In this document: piece by piece, positions 16,237 through 25,196 of the stretch
Numbering within the stretch: the stretch's first letter is position 1
Layout of the letters: every line of letters starts with the position of its first letter
DNA from: Brevinematales bacterium
GTDB lineage: Bacteria > Spirochaetota > Brevinematia > Brevinematales > GWF1-51-8
Assembly (NCBI GenBank): GCA_020059465.1
Contig: JAGVBZ010000027.1
Coordinates: forward strand, 1 to 64,000
Reading direction: 5' to 3'
Length of the DNA stretch: 64,000 bases
Made by a program: the position numbers and the translations under genes
The notes under the pieces: model-generated
The model's input: only the letters and a program-made list of their open reading frames with translations
The model's database searches: none
What the model was told of the DNA's origin: nothing

Positions 16237-17931
16237 ATGGCAGAAAACGAGAGAGTAAAATTTGATGTAAAAAACATCAAGTCGATGAACAAAAAATACC
16301 AGCGGGAAAAACACATTAAAGAGGCTTTTACCGCTTGGCTTTTTTTACTACCTAACTTTTTGGGGTTTTTACTTGTTACCTTTTTCCCGATTTTCGCTAC
16401 TTTGATACTATCCTTTTCAGAATGGGACGGTCTCTCTTATGCGAAACCCTCTGAGATCACACTCAAGTTTTATTCCGATCAGCCCGCGGCTGAGGATATT
16501 AAACTAGAAAAGGGTACTGTATTATATCTTAACACGACAAAAACAACTTTCCGTGATGAGATTGTTACGATACCCTATTCTATCAATGAAGATATTCAAA
16601 TTCCCGATAATTCGCTTCAATACGGATTATTCAACATATCCTACCTGAAGAACTGGAAAGACCCTCGTAATATCCTATCTGACGGTACTTTAATCATTCA
16701 GCCGTTGATAGAAAAGATAGAAACGAATTATCAGAAATACATTCGACCCGAAGAAGTGTATTTTGACGATCAGAACATTTCTGCCATGAATATCCGTTTC
16801 GAGCAGCCTCAGGGCGGCATGAGTCTTTCATATAACGGGACTCCTCAATTTTCCGGAAAGGAAATCGTTATAACTAAGAAAACGAAACAGGCTTTGGTTA
16901 TCGCCAAGGGAACTATTATTCTTGCCGATTTATCGATAAAAACGCCTACCAAACAGGAAACAAAAACATGGACGTATACTCTGAAAAATGATCTCGTATT
17001 AAAAAAGGGTGAAACGAATATCAAAGGTATTACCGCCCTTACCGCAAACGAAACCGGACAGCTCGGCAAAGGGCCAAATCAGATCATCAATAATCCTAAA
17101 AACGCCGAAGGTGTTTTAATGACGTTGATGGACGGCAAACCCCTTCCCTTTAAGATTAAAGTAGCTCAAATTCCAAATATTGGTAACTTTGGACTTCAAT
17201 TAATAGGTTTCGGCAATTTCGAAGAGCTTATTCTTCGGGACAGCCGTTTCAGAATGTACTTTCTCAATACTCTATTCTTTTTACTTGAAATTCCCATCGG
17301 TATGATTATGTCGCTGATTATGGCGTTGGCGATGAACCAGCCGCTGAAGGGTATCGTTGTATTCCGTGTTCTTTTCTTCCTGCCGGTTATCTCAAACATT
17401 GTGGCTATCGCTCTTCTTTGGAGATGGATTCTCAATTCGGATTACGGATTCCTGAACGAATTATTGCGGGCGATAGGTATTTCCAATCCTCCGCAATGGT
17501 TCGGTGATAAAACATGGGCTAAGATCGCGATTATTATCATGGATGTATGGAAAGGTGCCGGTTATAATATGATGCTTTATCTTGCAGGACTGCAGGGTAT
17601 TCCTCACTTCCTCTATGAAGCCGCGGATATCGACGGCGCTTCCGGATGGCAGCAGTTTATGAATATCACATGGCCTCTCCTATCATCGACTAACTTTTTT
17701 ATACTAATTATGGGTATCATTGGTGGTTTCCAGGCTTTCGGCACACAGTATGTTATGACAAGCGGCGGTCCTGCCGGTTCTACAACTACTCTCGTGTACT
17801 ATATTTACAATAATGCATATCAATGGAGTAACATGGGATACGCTACCGCTATAGCCGTAATACTGTTTGTATTCGTTATGGTTATCACAATTATCAATAT
17901 GCGACTTACTCAAGGGAAAGTCGAGTACTAA
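16237..17931 (+). CDS. Sugar ABC transporter permease, MalF/UgpA type, with a large insert after the first membrane helix
   Basis: Inner-membrane subunit of a carbohydrate importer. TM1 is at about residues 33-57. The five remaining helices lie in the last 230 residues, with the EAA coupling loop EAADIDGASGWQQFMNITWP (about 462-481) that contacts the ATPase. Between TM1 and TM2 is a 270-residue extracytoplasmic insert (about 65-335), predicted beta-rich, for example KEIVITKKTKQALVIAKGTI. MalF of E. coli also has a periplasmic domain, but between TM3 and TM4, so this insert is placed differently. It probably touches the binding protein. The ribosome site is CGGAGG. Neither the binding protein nor the ATPase is adjacent. 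Confidence 0.85.
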   Translation: MAENERVKFDVKNIKSMNKKYQREKHIKEAFTAWLFLLPNFLGFLLVTFFPIFATLILSFSEWDGLSYAKPSEITLKFYSDQPAAEDIKLEKGTVLYLNTTKTTFRDEIVTIPYSINEDIQIPDNSLQYGLFNISYLKNWKDPRNILSDGTLIIQPLIEKIETNYQKYIRPEEVYFDDQNISAMNIRFEQPQGGMSLSYNGTPQFSGKEIVITKKTKQALVIAKGTIILADLSIKTPTKQETKTWTYTLKNDLVLKKGETNIKGITALTANETGQLGKGPNQIINNPKNAEGVLMTLMDGKPLPFKIKVAQIPNIGNFGLQLIGFGNFEELILRDSRFRMYFLNTLFFLLEIPIGMIMSLIMALAMNQPLKGIVVFRVLFFLPVISNIVAIALLWRWILNSDYGFLNELLRAIGISNPPQWFGDKTWAKIAIIIMDVWKGAGYNMMLYLAGLQGIPHFLYEAADIDGASGWQQFMNITWPLLSSTNFFILIMGIIGGFQAFGTQYVMTSGGPAGSTTTLVYYIYNNAYQWSNMGYATAIAVILFVFVMVITIINMRLTQGKVEY

Positions 17932-17947
17932 TTAGAGGAGAAATAAA

Positions 17948-18952
17948 ATGGCAACAACATATCTTCGTAAAAAATATCAGCCAACCGGAGGGCAGAAACC
18001 CTCGGCTGAGGCTGCCAAAGAGACTGCGTGGAATCTCCAGGAGCAAAGGCGCTGGTCGAGAATCCTGTCTAATGCCGTAGCGTATATAGTGTTGATTTTA
18101 GTTTCCTTGTTTTTCGTAATGCCTCTGTTCTATACGATCAGCACTTCTTTAAAGTATGAAACCGATGTGTTCGACGGTAAGATCGTTCCCGATCCCGTCA
18201 TACAGCCGGTCTTATATAATTTCTTCGGAAAAGCGGGTACTGAAAAAGACTTGACCTACGACGGCGCTTTCTTTGCCGGCATGGGCAGTACCGGGCAGTT
18301 TCCTCCATTTTCCGTATATTACTTTAACTCAATCTTCGTAAGTTCGATGATAACTTTTCTCCAACTGCTAACTTGTTCCCTTGCCGCTTATGCGTTTTCA
18401 CGATTGACATGGCCGGGGAGGGATAAAATCTTCCTTGCCTATCTGGGTACTCTCATGGTACCCGGACAGGTCACTATGATTCCGATTTATATTCTGTTTA
18501 AACTGGTGGATGAGTATTTACATATAAAAATACTCGATACCTATGTGGCCCTTATCTTGCCGGGCGCATTTTCCGCCTACGGGACTTTTATGCTCCGTCA
18601 GTACTTCCTCTCTATTCCTAAAGAACTTGAAGAGGCCGCTATTATTGACGGTGCGACCAAACTTCAGATTCTCCGGCAGATTATTATGCCTCTTTCAAAG
18701 ACCGCTCTCTCCACGATGGCCATCTTTACTTTCCTGTATGCATGGAACGACTTTATGTGGCCTTTGATCGTAGTAAACAGCGAGAGCATGAAGACGCTGC
18801 CGATTGGATTGCAGGCGTTCCAGAGCAGTTACGGAGCGCAATGGCATCTGATCATGGCCGCCTCGCTAATCGTTCTTGTTCCGGTTATTCTGATCTTTAT
18901 CTTCGGTCAGAAGTACATCACACGCGGTATTATGATGACAGGTATGAAATAA
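17948..18952 (+). CDS. Sugar ABC transporter permease, MalG/UgpE type
   Basis: Partner of the preceding permease, 16 bases downstream behind TTAGAGGAG. It has 334 residues with a cytoplasmic N-terminus of about 38 residues, TM1 (VAYIVLILVSLFFVMPLFY), and a 55-residue extracytoplasmic segment before TM2, longer than in most MalG-type subunits. The EAA loop EEAAIIDGATKLQILRQIIM lies at about 223-242 and the C-terminus ends RGIMMTGMK, as is usual for this family. The transported sugar cannot be told from the permeases alone. A terminator follows directly. Confidence 0.9.
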   Translation: MATTYLRKKYQPTGGQKPSAEAAKETAWNLQEQRRWSRILSNAVAYIVLILVSLFFVMPLFYTISTSLKYETDVFDGKIVPDPVIQPVLYNFFGKAGTEKDLTYDGAFFAGMGSTGQFPPFSVYYFNSIFVSSMITFLQLLTCSLAAYAFSRLTWPGRDKIFLAYLGTLMVPGQVTMIPIYILFKLVDEYLHIKILDTYVALILPGAFSAYGTFMLRQYFLSIPKELEEAAIIDGATKLQILRQIIMPLSKTALSTMAIFTFLYAWNDFMWPLIVVNSESMKTLPIGLQAFQSSYGAQWHLIMAASLIVLVPVILIFIFGQKYITRGIMMTGMK

Positions 18953-18972
18953 AAAAAAACAAACCGCTTTAT

Positions 18973-18999
18973 AAGCCGTTCCGTAAATCGGGACGGCTT
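18973..18999 (+). terminator. Intrinsic terminator after the ABC permeases
   Basis: AAGCCGTTCCG, TAAAT loop, CGGGACGGCTT: an 11-pair stem with one G-T pair, followed by TATTATTTG, 20 bases after the stop codon. Confidence 0.75.
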
Positions 19000-19018
19000 T
19001 ATTATTTGCAAAAAATAA

Positions 19019-19040
19019 CGGCTGTCCATTAGGACAGCCG
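19019..19040. terminator. Terminator hairpin between convergent operons, likely bidirectional
   Basis: CGGCTGTCC, ATTA loop, GGACAGCCG, a perfect nine-pair stem. On the minus strand it is followed by TTATTTTTTG, 22 bases after the acyl-CoA dehydrogenase stop, so it should end the long minus-strand operon. On the plus strand AGTTTTATTATT follows. Confidence 0.8.
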
Positions 19041-19061
19041 AGTTTTATTATTGATTTCTTT

Positions 19062-20789
19062 TTACGCTTCGATTTTCTCGTTCAAGATAGCGGCGCTTCT
19101 TTCAAGTAATGTCTTGGTATTGTTCACTATGATATCGTGTTTCATCTTGTTCTCAGGAACTGCGAAATCGATGAAGAACTGCGCGATATCTTTCTTTCTC
19201 TCGGAATACTTCGCGTCGCGTATCATCAGATAGCCGATAATTGTATTCATCGACATCTCGACCAGTCTGCGGGCATGATATTCCTGATAGTCTTCATCGG
19301 CTTTCTCTTTTACAAAATGTATTGCGTCAAGCGTCAGCTTATGCAGTTCACGAACCTTCTTGTGAAGCTCCTCGACCTCAGCAAAATCAATCTCCTTTTC
19401 ATATTTCGCGGTCAGTTCCTCAAACACGCCCTTAACCACACCTCCAATAGCGGCGACGACCTGCAGTTGTGTCGTTCCTTCGTAGATATTGGTGATACGC
19501 GCATCGCGTGCAAAACGTTCGACCTTGAATTCACGCATAAATCCTGTTCCGCCATGAACCTGAATCGCGTCATAGGCGACCTGGTTTGCGATTTCTGTGG
19601 AGTATGCTTTCGACATCGGGGTCATGAGTGCCGCAAACTGAGTATAAAGTTTCGTAGCATCGCGAAGCTCTTTTTCCTTCTCAGGGTGCTTCTCTGCCAT
19701 ATGTTCCAATCCGTCTTTTATATCGACGATAACCGAGGTTTCGTACAGAAGCGTACGGGCAGCCTCGACCTTCATTTTCATATTGGCGAGCATTTCCTTC
19801 ACAGCCATAAACTCGCGTATCGATCTCTTGAACTGGATACGTTCCGTCGCGTATTTATTCGCTTCACGGTATGCCGCTTCCGCTATACCCACTCCCTGAG
19901 CGGAAATTGCAAGACGAGCGCCGTTCATGAGCGACATGACATACTTGATCAAACCGTATTTACGCTTGCCGACTAAAATGGCCGGCGCGTCATCGAATTG
20001 CAACTCGCAGGTCGGCGACCCGTGAATACCGTATTTATGTTCGATACGGCGGATCTTCATATGCTTATCGCGCTCGTAAACGAACATCGAGAGACCACGT
20101 CCGTCGGATGTGCCTTCCTCGCTGCGCGCGAGAACAAGTGAAATCTCACCGCACCCATTTGTGATAAAGCGTTTGACGCCCTTCAGACGCCACTGGCCCT
20201 TATCGTCCTGATATGCCTTGAGATTGACAGCCTGCAGGTCGCTTCCGGCATCGGGTTCGGTAAGCGCCATCGAGCCGGTCACTTCCCCGGAGCAGAAACG
20301 CGGGAGAAATTTCATCTTGATGTCTTCATCGGCGAATTTATTGATAGTTTCCGCGATATCCTGTAGTCCGAAAAGGTTCATCAGCGCTGCGTCAGCGCGG
20401 GAAACTATCTCGATCGCAATTGAGTAGATCGTAATCGGACAGTTCAGTCCTCCGTATTTACGGGGAAGCGTAAAACCCATCAGATCGGCTTGTTTCAGCC
20501 GGTCCATCGCTTCCTGAGTACCCTTGGCATAACGGACTTCACCATGTTCGAACTGTGCTTCCTCGAGATCAACATCGGTAGCGCGCGGATCGATAAAATT
20601 CCCAGCAAGATCGCCTACAATATCTAAGATTTTATCATAAGAATCTAAGGCATCCGCGGAATTTACAGGAGCATAATCGATTTTACCCTTTTCAGCAAAC
20701 CCATCTTCTTTCAGATCTATAACCTGATTCAAATCGATATGCTTCATATGGAACAGAATGTCATCATTATCACGATAAAAATTCGGCAT
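19062..20789 (-). CDS. Acyl-CoA dehydrogenase (long form with C-terminal extension)
   Basis: FAD enzyme that oxidises an acyl-CoA to the enoyl-CoA, or runs in reverse with a suitable donor, passing electrons to the EtfAB pair encoded just upstream. Visible blocks are MALTEPDAGSD, VKRFITNGCGE, the RIQFKRSIREF region, and IQVHGGTGFMRE then RITNIYEGTTQLQ; the Glu in IYEGT is the usual catalytic base of short-chain enzymes. 575 residues is longer than the usual 380: about 120 extra helical residues follow at the C-terminus, as in several 560-600-residue bacterial relatives. ATG 20789 has an excellent AAGGAGG ribosome site; the frame upstream of it overlaps etfA. It is the last gene of an 11-gene run. 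Confidence 0.93.
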   Translation of the reverse strand: MPNFYRDNDDILFHMKHIDLNQVIDLKEDGFAEKGKIDYAPVNSADALDSYDKILDIVGDLAGNFIDPRATDVDLEEAQFEHGEVRYAKGTQEAMDRLKQADLMGFTLPRKYGGLNCPITIYSIAIEIVSRADAALMNLFGLQDIAETINKFADEDIKMKFLPRFCSGEVTGSMALTEPDAGSDLQAVNLKAYQDDKGQWRLKGVKRFITNGCGEISLVLARSEEGTSDGRGLSMFVYERDKHMKIRRIEHKYGIHGSPTCELQFDDAPAILVGKRKYGLIKYVMSLMNGARLAISAQGVGIAEAAYREANKYATERIQFKRSIREFMAVKEMLANMKMKVEAARTLLYETSVIVDIKDGLEHMAEKHPEKEKELRDATKLYTQFAALMTPMSKAYSTEIANQVAYDAIQVHGGTGFMREFKVERFARDARITNIYEGTTQLQVVAAIGGVVKGVFEELTAKYEKEIDFAEVEELHKKVRELHKLTLDAIHFVKEKADEDYQEYHARRLVEMSMNTIIGYLMIRDAKYSERKKDIAQFFIDFAVPENKMKHDIIVNNTKTLLERSAAILNEKIEA

Positions 20790-20799
20790 CGCTTCCTCC

Positions 20800-21813
20800 T
20801 TACTTCTTGAGTGATTTATATACATCAATGAAGCGAGGGATCACTTCATTGAGGTCGCCGACAATCCCATAATGAGCGAGCTTGAATATAGGCGCTTCGG
20901 GATCATTATTGATCGCGATAACGCGGTTAGATTCGCTCATCCCTGCCATATGCTGTATAGAACCGGAAATACCGATTGCGATATAAAGCTTAGGCCGAAC
21001 TGTAGTTCCGGTCTGACCCACCTGATGGTCTTTCGGAATATACCCGGCATCCACAGCAGCACGGGATGCACCGACTTCCGCACCGAGAATATGCGCAAGG
21101 TCGTAGATAAGCTTGAAGTTTTCCTTGGAACCTACGCCAATACCGCCTGATACAATAATATGCGCACCCTTGAGGTTGACACTCTTCTCATGCTGAATTC
21201 TTTTCAACACTTCGGTTCTAATAATATCTTTTGCGATAGTAGGTGTAAATTCGACTACCTCGCCCTTGCGGGATTTATCGACCGAATTCATCTTCATCAC
21301 ACCCTCGCGAACTGTCGCCATCTGGGGACGGTGCTCAGGGCTTACAATAGTTGCGATAATATTACCGCCGAACGCAGGGCGAATCTGATAAAGGATGTTT
21401 TTATACTGCTTGTCTTTACGTGTGTAGTCGCCGATCTTGAGGTTGGTACAGTCTGCGGTGAGTCCCACGCGGATTTCAGACGCGATACGGGGCGCGAGGT
21501 CGCGTCCGGTAACAGTCGCGCCGTATAAAACGATTTGCGGCTGATACTGTTTTATCATATCCGACATCGTTTTCGCATACGGCAGAGTAGTATAACGCGC
21601 GAGAGCGGGATCTTCTGCCACATAGACAACATCAGCGCCATAGCTGAACAATAACGGCGCAAGGTCCTTGACCTTTCCGCCGGGAATTACCGCGCCGGTC
21701 TTTACATTCAACGTTTTCCCGAGATCGCATCCCTTACCTAAAAGCTCAAGACTTACGTCGGCGATCTTTCCATCATGCTGTTCTATAAATACCCATACTT
21801 CATTCGTGCTCAT
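20800..21813 (-). CDS. etfA: Electron transfer flavoprotein alpha subunit
   Basis: EtfA binds the FAD that shuttles electrons from acyl-CoA dehydrogenases. The C-terminal FAD domain shows VSGGIGVGSKENF, GASRAAVDAGYI, QVGQTGTTVRPKLYIAIGIS, GSIQHMAGM and INNDPEAPIF, in the standard order. 337 residues is normal. I chose ATG 21813 behind AGGGGG; a longer start at 21831 would overlap etfB and lacks a ribosome site. No N-terminal ferredoxin domain is present, so this is not a two-cluster EtfA. Confidence 0.95.
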   Translation of the reverse strand: MSTNEVWVFIEQHDGKIADVSLELLGKGCDLGKTLNVKTGAVIPGGKVKDLAPLLFSYGADVVYVAEDPALARYTTLPYAKTMSDMIKQYQPQIVLYGATVTGRDLAPRIASEIRVGLTADCTNLKIGDYTRKDKQYKNILYQIRPAFGGNIIATIVSPEHRPQMATVREGVMKMNSVDKSRKGEVVEFTPTIAKDIIRTEVLKRIQHEKSVNLKGAHIIVSGGIGVGSKENFKLIYDLAHILGAEVGASRAAVDAGYIPKDHQVGQTGTTVRPKLYIAIGISGSIQHMAGMSESNRVIAINNDPEAPIFKLAHYGIVGDLNEVIPRFIDVYKSLKK

Positions 21814-21823
21814 TTCGGGCCCC

Positions 21824-22693
21824 CTAGCCAATGATATGTTCGGTCATGAGTTCCCGGATAAGAGACTCAATGCCGTCTTTCGATTTATCAATATTTTTGA
21901 AATCGCGCGCTTCTAAAACAACGCTCTCGATTTCTTTCACCATTGTGGGAGAACCGGCTAATCCGCACTGTTCCGGAGCGGCGCCGAGATCTTCATGTCC
22001 CCATAATTTAATAATAACATTGGAGTTTTTCTCTCCGGCGTTGACATAATCGTCATCGTTGGATTGTGCTTCGAGAGGGGTCATCGCACGCTTAAACGCA
22101 AGCACTTTCTTAGCGGCGGAAGGACGGGGATCATTTGCCTCGTCAGTCACCGTTAGAAGTACCGGCAATGTGGCCGCGACCTCTTCATATCCGCCCTCAA
22201 TCGATCTTTCAATAGTAATCTTCTTGTCCTTGATATCGATGATTTTATCGACGTAGGAGACCTGATTGACGCCGAGTTTTTCAGCAGTCTGAGGCCCGAC
22301 CTGAGCGGTATCACCGTCGATCGCCTGGCGTCCGCAGAGGATGATATCAAATTCGCCGACCTTTTTTACCGCCAATGAAAGAGCGTAAGAGGTGGCGAGC
22401 GTATCGGCGCCGGCAAATATTTTATCAGACAGCAGGATCACATCGTCCGCACCTTTGAACAGACTTTCGCGTAAAATTTCCGCGGCACGGGGTGGGCCCA
22501 TTGTTATCACTGTGACCTTTCCGCCGTACTTATCTTTGATTTTCAACGCTTCTTCGAGCGCGTTCAGATCCTCAGGATTAAAGATCGCCGGGAGCTTTGC
22601 ACGGTTGACCGTCCCTTCAGGGGTCATTGCGTCGCCGGTGATATTCTGAGTGTCCGGAACCTGTTTGACCAATACAATCATGTTGTATTTCAC
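21824..22693 (-). CDS. etfB: Electron transfer flavoprotein beta subunit
   Basis: EtfB pairs with EtfA. The N-terminal MIVLVKQVPDTQ, NPEDLNALEEAL and VTVITMGPP, then LCGRQAIDGDTAQVGPQ and the ETF beta signature around LPVLLTVTDEANDPR-P are all present. 289 residues is slightly long. The ribosome site GGAGG at 22699-22703 lies five bases from a GTG at 22693 and 17 bases from the ATG at 22681, so I take the GTG. Whether the ETF bifurcates electrons or only carries them cannot be read from motifs I can verify. Confidence 0.95.
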   Translation of the reverse strand: MKYNMIVLVKQVPDTQNITGDAMTPEGTVNRAKLPAIFNPEDLNALEEALKIKDKYGGKVTVITMGPPRAAEILRESLFKGADDVILLSDKIFAGADTLATSYALSLAVKKVGEFDIILCGRQAIDGDTAQVGPQTAEKLGVNQVSYVDKIIDIKDKKITIERSIEGGYEEVAATLPVLLTVTDEANDPRPSAAKKVLAFKRAMTPLEAQSNDDDYVNAGEKNSNVIIKLWGHEDLGAAPEQCGLAGSPTMVKEIESVVLEARDFKNIDKSKDGIESLIRELMTEHIIG

Positions 22694-22705
22694 GTTCACC
22701 TCCAC

Positions 22706-23722
22706 CTATGAATTTACAATATTTTTTATACGCTGCAGTTCATTATTTGCATCGGAAATCAAGTCGTCTATCACTTTTCTGATAGGCTTAATATCATGGA
22801 ACAAACCTACGCTCTGCCCAGCCATCAAGGAACCGTTATCGACATCACCGTCTACTGCGGCCTTACGTAACGCGCCGATCCAGAAACTTTCCACCTCGTA
22901 CTGAGCCTGTTCCTTGGTGACTTTTCCTTCCTCCAGGTCGCGGATCAGTTTAAGCTGAATCTTTCCGAATTCCTCTGATCCTTTATTTTTGATCGCGCGT
23001 ACCGCAACTACCGGAATACGCGGGTCGTACTGAGGAGCGGCTATCGCATGCCGCGCATGCGCGCGGATAAACGCTTTCTTAAAGTTGGGATGCACCTGAC
23101 ACTCGTCCGTCAGTACAAAACGGGTTCCCAACTGTACACCCGCAGCACCCATTAGAACGATATTTGCCATCATTTTCCCGGTTCCGATACCTCCGGCAAC
23201 AAAAACCGGTACCTGATCGAACTGATAAAGCACCTGCTGAAGCAAAATCATGGTAGATACATAACCGATATGCCCGCCGGCTTCATTGCCCTCGAGCACT
23301 AAAGCGTCAATCCCGTAACGTATCTGCTGATGCGCACTGGTATCGTTGGAGGCGAACGCTATGGTCTTTTTACCGGCGTCCTTCATACCCACAACATCTT
23401 CCCGTTTAGGAAAGTTGCCGGCGAAAACTACGAAAGGCACGTCTTTTTTCTTAACGATTTCATATTGTGCTTTGAAATTGGGAGCAATTGTTATCAGGTT
23501 TACGGCAAAGGGTTTCTTGATATTTGCGATACATTTATCAAGTTCCTGTCCGAGCATTTCCGGGGGCATATTTCCGCCGGCAAGAATCCCGAACGCGCCG
23601 TTATCGGATACAGCTTTTACAAGATCGTAGGTACTCACCCATGTCATCGCACCGCAGAGTATTGGATACTCGACACCTAAGAAATCCTTTCCCCTCTTCC
23701 ATAACTTGTCTAATAAGTTCAC
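22706..23722 (-). CDS. FMN-dependent enoyl reductase/nitronate monooxygenase family protein (FabK-like)
   Basis: 338 residues of the TIM-barrel NMO/FabK family: YPILCGAMTWVS at the N-terminus, VLEGNEAGGHIG (the family active-site His region), PVFVAGGIGTGKMMA and GAAGVQLGTRFVLTDEC (phosphate and FMN binding), and AGQSVGLFHDI near the end, which resembles FabK enoyl-ACP reductases. Family members either reduce enoyl-ACP or oxidise nitronates and cannot be told apart safely by eye. Its place between acyl-CoA/ETF genes and accD argues for a fatty-acyl substrate. It is 12 bases upstream of etfB and 19 bases downstream of the acetyltransferase gene. Confidence 0.85.
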   Translation of the reverse strand: MNLLDKLWKRGKDFLGVEYPILCGAMTWVSTYDLVKAVSDNGAFGILAGGNMPPEMLGQELDKCIANIKKPFAVNLITIAPNFKAQYEIVKKKDVPFVVFAGNFPKREDVVGMKDAGKKTIAFASNDTSAHQQIRYGIDALVLEGNEAGGHIGYVSTMILLQQVLYQFDQVPVFVAGGIGTGKMMANIVLMGAAGVQLGTRFVLTDECQVHPNFKKAFIRAHARHAIAAPQYDPRIPVVAVRAIKNKGSEEFGKIQLKLIRDLEEGKVTKEQAQYEVESFWIGALRKAAVDGDVDNGSLMAGQSVGLFHDIKPIRKVIDDLISDANNELQRIKNIVNS

Positions 23723-23741
23723 GAATTACCTCCGCTATTTA

Positions 23742-24212
23742 TTACTGTATTGATTTCTCCATCGCAATTTCGTCACATTCCATTAAGAACGGACAACTCG
23801 TACAATCCCTCCAGATTTTCTGCGGAAAACTTGTTTTAGGTACTTCCAAATATCCGAGTTTTTTGAAGAACTCCGGGGTTCTTGTCAGCACAAAAGACCG
23901 TTTCACTCCCTCGTCGCGAAGTATGCCCTCAGCATAAGCAATCAGCATTTTCCCGACACCCTTTTTCTGTAAAGACGAATCAACAGCGACCGAACGAATC
24001 TCGGCAAGTTCGGTTGTGAAGAATGAAATTGCACAGCACGCGATAATTATTCCGTTCGATTCAGCAACGATAAAATTCCTGATATTCGAGATCACACTTT
24101 CAACAGACCTCTCCAGCATCAGGTTTTTTTTTGCGAATATGTTGATTAATTCCGCGATTTTTTCAGCATCCCCAACCTTCGGGATTTTTATCTTTATATC
24201 ATCAGAGGGCAT
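23742..24212 (-). CDS. GNAT acetyltransferase, short N-acetylglutamate-synthase-like type
   Basis: 156 residues with the GNAT acetyl-CoA loop (VAVDSSLQKKGVGKMLIAYA; Q/K-x-x-G-x-G), preceded by CCAISFF and ELAEIRSV strands. The C-terminal FFKKLGYLEVPKTSFPQKIW followed by DCTSCPFLMEC is typical of short ArgA-like N-acetyltransferases, which keep this cysteine-rich end. N-acetylation of glutamate for arginine synthesis is the family's usual role, but no arg gene is nearby, so substrate is inferred only. The start ATG 24212 overlaps the end of trxA by 11 bases. Confidence 0.8.
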   Translation of the reverse strand: MPSDDIKIKIPKVGDAEKIAELINIFAKKNLMLERSVESVISNIRNFIVAESNGIIIACCAISFFTTELAEIRSVAVDSSLQKKGVGKMLIAYAEGILRDEGVKRSFVLTRTPEFFKKLGYLEVPKTSFPQKIWRDCTSCPFLMECDEIAMEKSIQ

Positions 24213-24525
24213 TGTTTATCATATCTGTAATTTTATTTTTTGCGACCGCGCCGACAATTTTCTCAAACGGAGTACCGTTCTTAAAAAGAATTAAAGTCGG
24301 GATTCCGGTTATCCCATACTGTGCAGGGGTTTCCGGATTCGCATCAACATCCATTTTACCGACTTTAATCTTTCCGCTGTATTCGGCAGAAACCTGTTCG
24401 ACTAAGGGCGCAATCATTCGGCAGGGAGCGCACCATTCGGCCCAAAAATCCACCAAAACAGGAACAGGCGATTCCAGTACTTCGCTTTTAAAATTATTAT
24501 CGTTAATCTCGGTGTAATTCCCCAT
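24202..24525 (-). CDS. trxA: Thioredoxin
   Basis: A classical 107-residue thioredoxin: active site WAEWCAPCRMI, then VGKMDVDANPETPAQYGI, the cis-proline GIPTLILFKNG and the C-terminal helix. It has no signal peptide, so it works in the cytoplasm as a disulfide reductant. The start ATG 24525 lies 12 bases downstream of the DnaJ-like gene, and its end overlaps the GNAT gene. No thioredoxin reductase is in the window. Confidence 0.96.
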   Translation of the reverse strand: MGNYTEINDNNFKSEVLESPVPVLVDFWAEWCAPCRMIAPLVEQVSAEYSGKIKVGKMDVDANPETPAQYGITGIPTLILFKNGTPFEKIVGAVAKNKITDMINNAL

Positions 24526-24536
24526 AATGCACCTTC

Positions 24537-25175
24537 CTAAATTGTATTTATTCGAATTCTAATCCGTTTCATCTTTAAATTCCAATAATTCATCTTATTC
24601 CGCAAATCATTAAAATCTATTTCATAAATTTCGTTATTTTTTGCGTCACAAGGTATCATAAACTGAAACTTTTCCACCGTTTTTACAAAGCCCAATCCAT
24701 CACACCGGTAGCATGATGAAACCTGTCCCATACAGACCGGGCAAATCGAACGCGACGGAATATCAATAATTCCCATCGAGCCGGAATGAATCTCATTCCT
24801 CGTGACATTTATAATAATATCCTGTTCGATCTGCTTTGCCATATCGGAAAAAATAATGCGTTTATCGGTTTTCACTCCCGCCTGAAGCAGCGCCTTCATC
24901 GAAAGGCAATACTCGACACGGTTGGGTGGAATACGGTAAAAACCTTCCGTATTGCTTTTTATTTGAATACCGATCGCCCTATTATACTCTTCTCGTTTTG
25001 TATCGTCTACTAAAGTCTTATATGCCTCTATAATCAGTCTATAATCAGCCTCGGAATCACGATTGATATCCGGGTGATGCTTCATGGATAGCTTCCGAAA
25101 ACTCTCTTTAATCATATTCTTATCCGCCGAACAATCGATCAGCAGTATATCATAAAAAGTCTGTTCTTTTTTCAT
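24537..25175 (-). CDS. J-domain protein with reduced zinc-finger region
   Basis: 212 residues. The N-terminal J domain (about 5-66) has the HPD triad in LSMKHHPDINRD and the FYDIL...KESFRKLS helices that stimulate DnaK ATPase. The usual Gly/Phe linker is missing. Instead of four CxxCxGxG repeats only one pair is left, CPVCMGQVSSCYRCDGLGF. The middle resembles a shortened client-binding domain (ADMAKQIEQDIIINVTRNEI). So this is a DnaJ relative with an unusual short architecture, not the housekeeping DnaJ. It lies in the ctpA-to-acd run, between lptB and trxA. Confidence 0.8.
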   Translation of the reverse strand: MKKEQTFYDILLIDCSADKNMIKESFRKLSMKHHPDINRDSEADYRLIIEAYKTLVDDTKREEYNRAIGIQIKSNTEGFYRIPPNRVEYCLSMKALLQAGVKTDKRIIFSDMAKQIEQDIIINVTRNEIHSGSMGIIDIPSRSICPVCMGQVSSCYRCDGLGFVKTVEKFQFMIPCDAKNNEIYEIDFNDLRNKMNYWNLKMKRIRIRINTI

Positions 25176-25196
25176 TTTTTTACTTTCTTGAATATT

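Noticed and set aside
19137-19976. 279-codon plus-strand open frame
   Set aside because: Antisense to the acyl-CoA dehydrogenase gene, which carries intact family motifs.
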